Assembly (NCBI GenBank): GCA_963576735.1
Contig: OY755178.1
Coordinates: 7,502,001-7,566,000 of the forward strand
Direction: 5' to 3'
Origin: Bedellia somnulentella
Lineage: Eukaryota; Arthropoda; Insecta; Lepidoptera; Bedelliidae
DNA: 64,000 bases
Position 1 is the first letter of the stretch. Each line of letters opens with the position of its first letter. The translations under genes were made by a program, and so were the position numbers. This document shows positions 62,901-64,000 of the stretch, in pieces. The notes under the pieces are model-generated. The model was not told the origin of the DNA. It saw nothing but the letters and a program-made list of their open reading frames with translations, and ran no database searches.

Positions 62901-63934
62901 TACTCACTATAAAACAAATATTTTTACTTATATTTATATAACTAGTGGGTACTTTCGCACGGGTAGCGTAGTTTTAAAAAATATCTGAGTTTTCTTCATT
63001 CACTGGTCTTTGTGATTTTGAAAGCGCTTTTATGAACTGTTCAGTATCTCCACAAATAAGCTGATTTTCGAGTTGAGTTGAGAGAGTAAAAGTTGAGTAA
63101 AACGCTATGAAGTATTTATAACAATCTAAAAACCTACCGCGATGTAGGATGCGTGCTACTGGCGCCATCTAGTATTTAATATGTAAATTAGTAAAGATTT
63201 GGTTTAGGTCGCGTGCGACTATTATTTTTCATGTGTAATTTTGGTGTTTCTATACCGATTTCTATGATTATTTTTTTATTGAATTGGTAATTATGTTATT
63301 TTTTAATTAAGGGATGAGTGAGAGTACTATAAACGTAAGTAAACAAATATAAGCAGAATGCTCCGAATTGCTAATCTATCAGGAGTTACACGTGTTGTTG
63401 TGAGTCAACCATAAAATATAGACATATGCTGTTGCGGAATATTTTTTACACAATTTAATGTATGATATTTCCGTCATACGTAATTTCTATGTAACTTTAA
63501 CCATGCACATGCGACAGAAGTATAAAAAATAGTAAACTCTCTCGTTTTCCCAAAAATTCCCAAAATCCCCCTTCACTACTTTGCCGAAAAGTATACTATA
63601 ACCTGCCTAGGACTATGAAGAATAATTGTGCCAAGTTTCGTTAAAATCCGTGCAGTAGTTTTTGTTTCCATAAGGAACATACAAACCGACAGACAGACAG
63701 ACAAAATTTTACTGATTGCATTTTTGGCATCAGTATCGATCCCTAATCACCCCCTTATAGTTATTTTGAATATATTTTTATTGTACAGAATTTACCTCTA
63801 CAGATTTATTATAAGTATAATATAATCTAAGCGAGCTTAGTTCAACCTCGTTCGCGTTGCAAGCGTGTGACGCGATATGCGCCAAGCACAGCGACCCCAG
63901 CAAGTGCTCGCGAGAACAATGTTACACCATACTT
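24573..63934 (+). CDS. ABCA-family (ABCA1/ABCA3-like) lipid transporter, 31 exons, 3' end beyond window
   Basis: Exons: 24573-24784, 25840-26099, 31217-31390, 34947-35191, 35779-35889, 36511-36652, 37166-37345, 38085-38294, 38807-38901, 39960-40092, 41163-41392, 42126-42291, 43396-43629, 44130-44271, 44383-44471, 44606-44683, 45278-45403, 45477-45560, 46040-46114, 46902-46994, 47596-47655, 48270-48341, 49825-49902, 52172-52288, 53067-53449, 53861-54085, 54618-54722, 55560-55731, 58740-58865, 59419-59542, 63841-63934. Together they give 1545 codons without a stop. ABCA proteins are full-size ABC transporters that move phospholipids or sterols across membranes. Order seen: TM1, large extracellular loop, TMD1, NBD1, linker, TM7, second extracellular loop, TMD2. 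NBD2 is absent because the last visible exon ends at a good donor 66 bases before the edge. The start follows an in-frame TAA. Introns make up about 88% of the span and are full of mobile elements. ABCA3-like is a best guess from NBD1 style; no symbol is assigned. Confidence 0.92.
25605..26446 (+). mobile_element. Degenerate SINE-B fragments flanking ABCA exon 2
   Basis: 25605-25712 and 26348-26446 hold worn 3' halves of SINE-B (CCAAAAGTGGCTGAAAAATT; CATCTTTTCCCCAGTC). A short LINE-type tail (CATACATATACTCACGCC, minus) lies at 25028-25046. The span encloses real exon 2 at 25840-26099. Confidence 0.5.
26447..26789 (-). mobile_element. SINE-A copy interrupted by a small AAATA-tailed repeat
   Basis: SINE-A body and tRNA-like head in minus orientation. 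At 26558-26658 it is interrupted by a repeat ending AATAAATAAATAAATAAATT. An inverted copy of that repeat is at 41925-42022. Confidence 0.65.
27301..27549 (-). mobile_element. SINE-B copy in ABCA intron 2
   Basis: Full-length minus-strand copy from CATACATAAATACATATACT to CTATTCTAAGCCGGCACTAA. Confidence 0.75.
27688..28541. mobile_element. TIR DNA element (854 bp) with CGATAT subterminal repeats
   Basis: Inverted ends CCAGGAGGGCAATTCTC / GAGAATTGCCCTCCTGG. About eight CGATAT or GATATT motifs are packed into 27710-27900, and more lie near the right end. No transposase is seen and the family is unknown. Confidence 0.75.
28544..29271 (-). mobile_element. SINE-A copy split by a fold-back tRNA SINE
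   Basis: SINE-A occupies 28544-28708 and resumes at 29161-29271 with its tRNA-like head. The split is caused by the family C insertion 28709-29160. Confidence 0.8.
28709..29160. mobile_element. Fold-back tRNA-derived SINE (family C), copy 2
   Basis: Flanked by a perfect 12-bp duplication AACCACACATAT (28697-28708 and 29161-29172). Layout: minus-strand tail, fused to a plus-strand tRNA 3' half and plus tail, then a complete plus-strand body plus tRNA block (29047-29120) and tail. Confidence 0.85.
29281..29424 (-). mobile_element. SINE-B partial copy
   Basis: Minus-strand 5' part only (TAAAGGTTCTTGGTGATGG to GGGTAATAGAGTAGGGCTA); the TATG-tailed end is missing. Confidence 0.55.
29780..29905 (+). 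mobile_element. CR1-like LINE 3' UTR fragment
   Basis: Matches the 3' UTR of the LINE at 8369-8957: CACCATTCAAAGGTTGTCT, AAGACTGCCAATTCTAC, AAGAGTTTTCTATTCTGTTC. Confidence 0.6.
29962..30681. mobile_element. TIR element with TTAA flanks, hosting a LINE insertion
   Basis: Ends share CCAGTACACAATGGCC / GGCCATTGTGTACTGG, flanked by TTAA on each side (29958-29961 and 30682-30685), the piggyBac-type target. TGGGCCATTG-like motifs recur inside. Without the LINE inserted at 30361-30582 and its target duplication it is about 490 bp. No transposase. Confidence 0.65.
30361..30582 (+). pseudogene. 5'-truncated LINE 3' end with (TATG)n tail
   Basis: Flanked by a perfect 12-bp duplication TAATGAGCAATG (30349-30360 and 30583-30594). 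The frame ends a LINE protein: [50 protein letters not shown], stop at 30549-30551. The tail CTACCCCAATGGGAATTAAT, GGCGTGAGTATATG, (TATG)n closely resembles the SINE-B 3' end. A degenerate second copy is at 38555-38700. Confidence 0.85.
31404..31573. mobile_element. Fold-back tRNA-derived SINE (family C), copy 3, next to the exon 3 donor
   Basis: A 170-bp minimal fold-back: minus tail joined to a plus tRNA 3' half and plus tail. The perfect duplication TAGGTGTCACTG lies at 31392-31403 and 31574-31585. The left copy overlaps the exon 3 donor GTAGGTG. Confidence 0.85.
32150..32396 (+). mobile_element. SINE-B copy, full length, with target duplication
   Basis: A clean example of the family: GCTGTATAGTGTCGGCTTAG start, CTGGCTACCCCTTCAAGGGA, then GTGAGTATATG and (TATG)n. 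Flanked by TTTCAAGTA. Confidence 0.8.
32802..33053 (+). mobile_element. SINE-B copy, full length, with target duplication
   Basis: Flanked by the direct repeat TAGATTCTT, otherwise as other copies. Confidence 0.8.
33319..33757. mobile_element. Fold-back tRNA-derived SINE (family C), copy 4
   Basis: Perfect 13-bp duplication AGATCTAAATCCT (33306-33318 and 33758-33770). A complete minus unit is followed by a minus-tail fragment and a plus-strand tRNA 3' half with tail. Confidence 0.85.
33942..34882 (-). mobile_element. Two SINE-B copies in ABCA intron 3
   Basis: 33942-34195 is a full-length minus copy; 34648-34882 is a more diverged minus copy (CAACACGGCCATTAGTCCCA to AAGCCGGCACTATACGGCA). 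The sequence between them is not recognised. Confidence 0.7.
35230..35560. mobile_element. Degenerate SINE-B then SINE-A in ABCA intron 4
   Basis: 35230-35350 is a worn minus SINE-B (CCACTTTTAGAAGTTTAG). 35350-35560 is a worn plus SINE-A (GTGGTTAATTTATCGAGG; CCCTCTATCACGTGAATG). Confidence 0.5.
36970..37760. mobile_element. Degenerate SINE-B fragments around ABCA exon 7
   Basis: Minus fragments 36970-37090 and 37361-37455 and a plus fragment 37645-37760, all strongly diverged. A nine-G homopolymer stands at about 37636. The span encloses real exon 7 (37166-37345). Confidence 0.45.
38385..38700 (+). mobile_element. Degenerate SINE-A, then degenerate copy of the TATG-tailed LINE
   Basis: 38385-38500 resembles SINE-A (AACGGTGAGAGAAAACGTGG). 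38555-38700 matches the LINE at 30361 (CAGGATCGTACTAAGTGGCG, TGACTACCCCAATGGCAATT). Confidence 0.55.
39040..39741. mobile_element. MITE with CAGGGTGATT termini in ABCA intron 9
   Basis: Inverted ends CAGGGTGATTACGGGGTCGTG / CACGACCCCGAAATCACCCTG, one mismatch. Flanked by TATAATA on both sides, compatible with a TA target or a longer duplication. No coding capacity. Confidence 0.8.
39960..44271 (+). CDS. ABCA exons 10-14: NBD1 ATPase
   Basis: Residues 544-845. Walker A is GHNGAGKTT (573-581, Lys579). The Q-loop Gln620 sits in [14 protein letters not shown]. The signature is [12 protein letters not shown] (672-683). Walker B is VVLLDE (692-697) followed by the D-loop SAGLD. The H-loop His728 lies in [20 protein letters not shown]. 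All catalytic residues are present, so the domain should bind and hydrolyse ATP. Exon 12 carries the signature and Walker B; its 3' end is duplicated three more times in the next intron. Confidence 0.92.
40255..40701. mobile_element. MITE with AATAGGCTATTTGACT termini in ABCA intron 10
   Basis: Perfect 16-bp inverted ends (40255-40270 and 40686-40701), 447 bp, TA or TTA-type flanks. No coding capacity. Confidence 0.75.
40915..41810 (-). mobile_element. Two SINE-A copies flanking ABCA exon 11
   Basis: 40915-41070 is degenerate; 41555-41810 is better preserved (CCTGGTGTTTAGAGTACCCA, GGCCCGCCTCGGGATTTAAA). The span encloses exon 11 at 41163-41392. The AAATA-tailed small repeat lies at 41925-42022 (minus). 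Confidence 0.6.
42201..42804 (+). repeat. Four-copy 170-bp tandem array of ABCA exon 12 3' end
   Basis: Units start at 42201, 42371, 42541 and 42711, each opening GCGCGGGTCGTGTTGCTAGA. Each contains the last 91 bases of exon 12 (Walker B and D-loop) plus the donor ACGG|GTGAGAT and the start of the intron. Unit 1 is the real exon end. Units 2 and 3 are almost identical to it and keep the frame. Unit 4 lacks one base after CGAG and has a diverged end. Units 2-4 follow GGTAG, a possible acceptor. A 91-base insert would shift the frame. Confidence 0.92.
43152..43336 (-). mobile_element. SINE-B copy, internally deleted, ahead of ABCA exon 13
   Basis: CATACATACATACATATACT at the left and AAGCCGGCACTACACGGCC at the right. 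The central part, which contains the usual AGTCGCCTCTTACG, is missing. Confidence 0.65.
43671..43809. repeat. Fold-back repeat after ABCA exon 13
   Basis: Perfect 26-bp arms 43671-43696 (GTATACAGAAAGAAAGCTGG...) and 43784-43809, extended by GGG/CCC after one mismatch. The 87-bp loop ends in GTGTAGTGTCGGCTTA, the first bases of a SINE-B. Confidence 0.85.
44383..52288 (+). CDS. ABCA exons 15-24: long hydrophilic linker from symmetric mini-exons
   Basis: Residues 845-1135, about 291 aa, rich in Ser, Lys, Asp and Asn and without membrane segments. Exon 15 brings the phase to 1. Exons 16-24 (78, 126, 84, 75, 93, 60, 72, 78 and 117 bases) are all phase 1-1, and most begin with a codon completed to Asp. 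Sample peptides: [59 protein letters not shown]. This is the position of the ABCA linker/regulatory region between NBD1 and TM7. Splice sites are individually good; which exons are used together is unknown. Confidence 0.8.
46350..46717 (-). mobile_element. SINE-A, full length, with 13-bp target duplication
   Basis: Reference copy of the family: duplication TATGTTAATAGTT at 46337-46349 and 46718-46730, GTTATG tail at the left. The tRNA-like head is on the minus strand, with TAGCCCAGTGGGTAG (A-box-like) and TGTTCAAATCC (B-box-like). Confidence 0.85.
48008..48219 (-). mobile_element. SINE-B copy before ABCA exon 22
   Basis: Minus-strand copy lacking the 5' 30 bases; it ends about 50 bases upstream of the exon 22 acceptor. 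Confidence 0.7.
48412..48568 (+). mobile_element. SINE-A 3' part
   Basis: GGCCTGCCCCCTATCACGTG to GGCGTGAACGTTTATGTTTA; the tRNA-like head is missing. Confidence 0.7.
48814..49188 (+). other. Unassigned 124-codon open frame in ABCA intron 22
   Basis: Opens [20 protein letters not shown] and ends [12 protein letters not shown]. It contains [19 protein letters not shown], faintly like the first strands of arrestin-fold proteins. It is not in frame with neighbouring ABCA exons. The opposite strand is also open for 120 codons, so chance or a retrocopy is possible. No function assigned. Confidence 0.2.
49302..49556 (+). mobile_element. SINE-B copy, variant subfamily, with target duplication
   Basis: Variant with GCCCGTGGGTGATCGTAAGA; flanked by TAAAAGGACC, overlapping the first base or two of the element. 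Confidence 0.8.
50802..51063 (-). pseudogene. Remnant with LDPTDW ... LPPAPEK ... CNCK motif
   Basis: Minus strand shows [11 protein letters not shown] in one frame and [20 protein letters not shown] then KKNAVLN in another. The order LDPTDW - LPPAPE-LL--IFCNCKKG is one I recall from repeat-encoded hypothetical proteins of arthropods. The Cys-rich continuation is lost. The transposon class is not assigned. Confidence 0.4.
51303..51717. mobile_element. Harbinger-like MITE with perfect 37-bp TIRs, nested
   Basis: Arms 51303-51339 and 51681-51717 are exact inverted copies starting GGCTGCGTCCCCAGTAGGCA. Flanked by TTA on both sides (51300-51302 and 51718-51720), the three-base target typical of PIF/Harbinger. 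Confidence 0.8.
52312..52517 (-). mobile_element. Short non-autonomous Helitron after ABCA exon 24
   Basis: Minus strand: A|TCTATATATATATATAAAAG ... CCGTGCGAAGCCGGGGCGG ... CTAG|T. It ends 23 bases from the exon 24 donor. Confidence 0.7.
52539..52784 (-). mobile_element. SINE-B copy in ABCA intron 24
   Basis: Full-length minus copy. Confidence 0.75.
53067..63934 (+). CDS. ABCA exons 25-31: TM7, extracellular loop 2 and TMD2
   Basis: Residues 1136-1545. Exon 25 opens [20 protein letters not shown] and includes TM7 (about 1170-1190). Loop 2 spans exons 25-26. Exons 27-30 supply membrane helices ([58 protein letters not shown]). Exon 31, only 94 bases, reads [16 protein letters not shown] and ends at GTAAGA (63935). 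The phase-2 to phase-2 join of exons 30 and 31 fits. Confidence 0.85.
54343..54588 (-). mobile_element. SINE-B copy before ABCA exon 27
   Basis: Full-length minus copy ending about 30 bases before the exon 27 start. Confidence 0.75.
55265..55514 (-). mobile_element. SINE-B copy before ABCA exon 28
   Basis: Full-length minus copy of the GTGATCG variant subfamily, ending 45 bases before exon 28. Confidence 0.75.
55820..55951 (-). mobile_element. SINE-B copy, truncated
   Basis: Minus 3' half only; it lies between exon 28 and its partial duplicate. Confidence 0.65.
56110..56203 (+). repeat. Partial duplicate of ABCA exon 28 with donor
   Basis: Repeats the last 94 or so bases of exon 28 ([20 protein letters not shown] part) and the donor TTG|GTCAGT about 470 bp downstream. 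One difference is Gln to Lys before [10 protein letters not shown]. The first half of exon 28 is not duplicated. An in-frame acceptor-like AG precedes TGTACACAATATGTGTGGG. Confidence 0.85.
56362..56540 (+). mobile_element. SINE-B copy, degenerate
   Basis: GGTGTAGTGTCGACTTAGAG to AGGCAGTGAGTATAGG; strongly diverged. Confidence 0.55.
56869..58601 (-). mobile_element. Helitron (1.73 kb) in ABCA intron 28
   Basis: Minus strand opens A|TCCATACTAATATTATAAAT and closes with the hairpin GCGGACGTAGTCGCGGGC, then CTAG|T (56872-56869). It contains two SINE-B insertions (56966-57120 and 57146-57394). No Rep/helicase frame. Confidence 0.7.
56966..57394. mobile_element. Two SINE-B copies nested in a Helitron
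   Basis: 56966-57120 is a plus 3' part. 57146-57394 is a full-length minus copy of the GTGATCG variant. They are arranged tail to tail. Confidence 0.7.
59969..62715. mobile_element. Possible TIR element in ABCA intron 30
   Basis: Ends carry GGGTAGCATGAG / CTCATGCTACCCC with further weak inverted similarity (GAGAGCC-ATGTCAC). CATGCTC-like words recur near both ends. The interior is AT-rich without a protein. Tentative: no clear target duplication. Confidence 0.4.
62942..63821 (-). mobile_element. Helitron ending beside ABCA exon 31
   Basis: Minus-strand 3' end CGTGCGAAAGTACCCACTAG|T. The 5' end is near 63821 (TATACTTATAATAAATCTGT, first bases decayed). GACAGACAGACAGACAAAAT and CCAAGTTTCGTTAAAATCCG are internal landmarks of a common lepidopteran Helitron. 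It stops about 20 bases before the exon 31 acceptor. Confidence 0.6.
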
Positions 63935-64000
63935 GTAAGAGCAGAGTAGCCAAATCATCAAAACAACAACCTTTAATCATCTTGATATATCAATTAGCAA

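Overview
The window reads as nuclear DNA of a lepidopteran insect (moth or butterfly). It is AT-rich and intron-dense, and it is crowded with element types typical of Lepidoptera: Helitrons with A|TC...CTAG|T borders, a CR1-like LINE with a (TATTC)n tail, a LINE ending in (GATGAT)n, and SINEs with TATG or GTTATG tails. Assignment to Lepidoptera is an inference from repeat style and protein families; the species cannot be named. All three gene models below were spliced by hand. Their reading frames close without internal stops and each start has an in-frame stop just upstream.

Layout. (1) 1-2500: a decayed Helitron (131-1548, - strand) carrying a PIF1-like helicase C-terminus and hit by a poly(A) retroelement, then a SINE broken by a perfect 43-bp hairpin. 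(2) 2503-7701, + strand: a five-exon gene for a secreted yellow/major-royal-jelly-family protein of 350 aa. (3) 7.7-12 kb: a CR1-like LINE relic and about 3 kb of AT-rich sequence with nothing recognised. (4) 20414-12066, - strand: a 13-exon ubiquitin-specific protease of 936 aa of the USP31/USP43 type, with catalytic Cys and His boxes intact. (5) 20.4-24.5 kb: the divergent intergenic region, holding SINEs, a 596-bp inverted repeat and a 703-bp hAT-type MITE. (6) 24573 to beyond 63934, + strand: an ABCA-family lipid transporter. Thirty-one coding exons (1545 codons) are visible. They cover TMD1, NBD1, an unusually long linker and most of TMD2; NBD2 must lie beyond the right edge.

The three genes are unrelated in function: a secreted yellow-family protein, a cytosolic deubiquitinase and a membrane lipid transporter. 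USP and ABCA are divergently transcribed about 4.2 kb apart, but nothing shows joint regulation.

Most interesting points. The ABCA linker is built from nine consecutive small exons, all phase 1-1, so each could be skipped without a frameshift. Three exons in the window (USP exon 6, ABCA exons 12 and 28) have had their 3' end plus 5' splice site duplicated into the downstream intron, once as a four-copy 170-bp array. A SINE family with about 25 copies shares its 3' end and (TATG)n tail with a LINE fragment that has its own target-site duplication. A tRNA-derived SINE inserts as fold-back copies. Several TIR/fold-back elements, some nested, sit inside ABCA introns.
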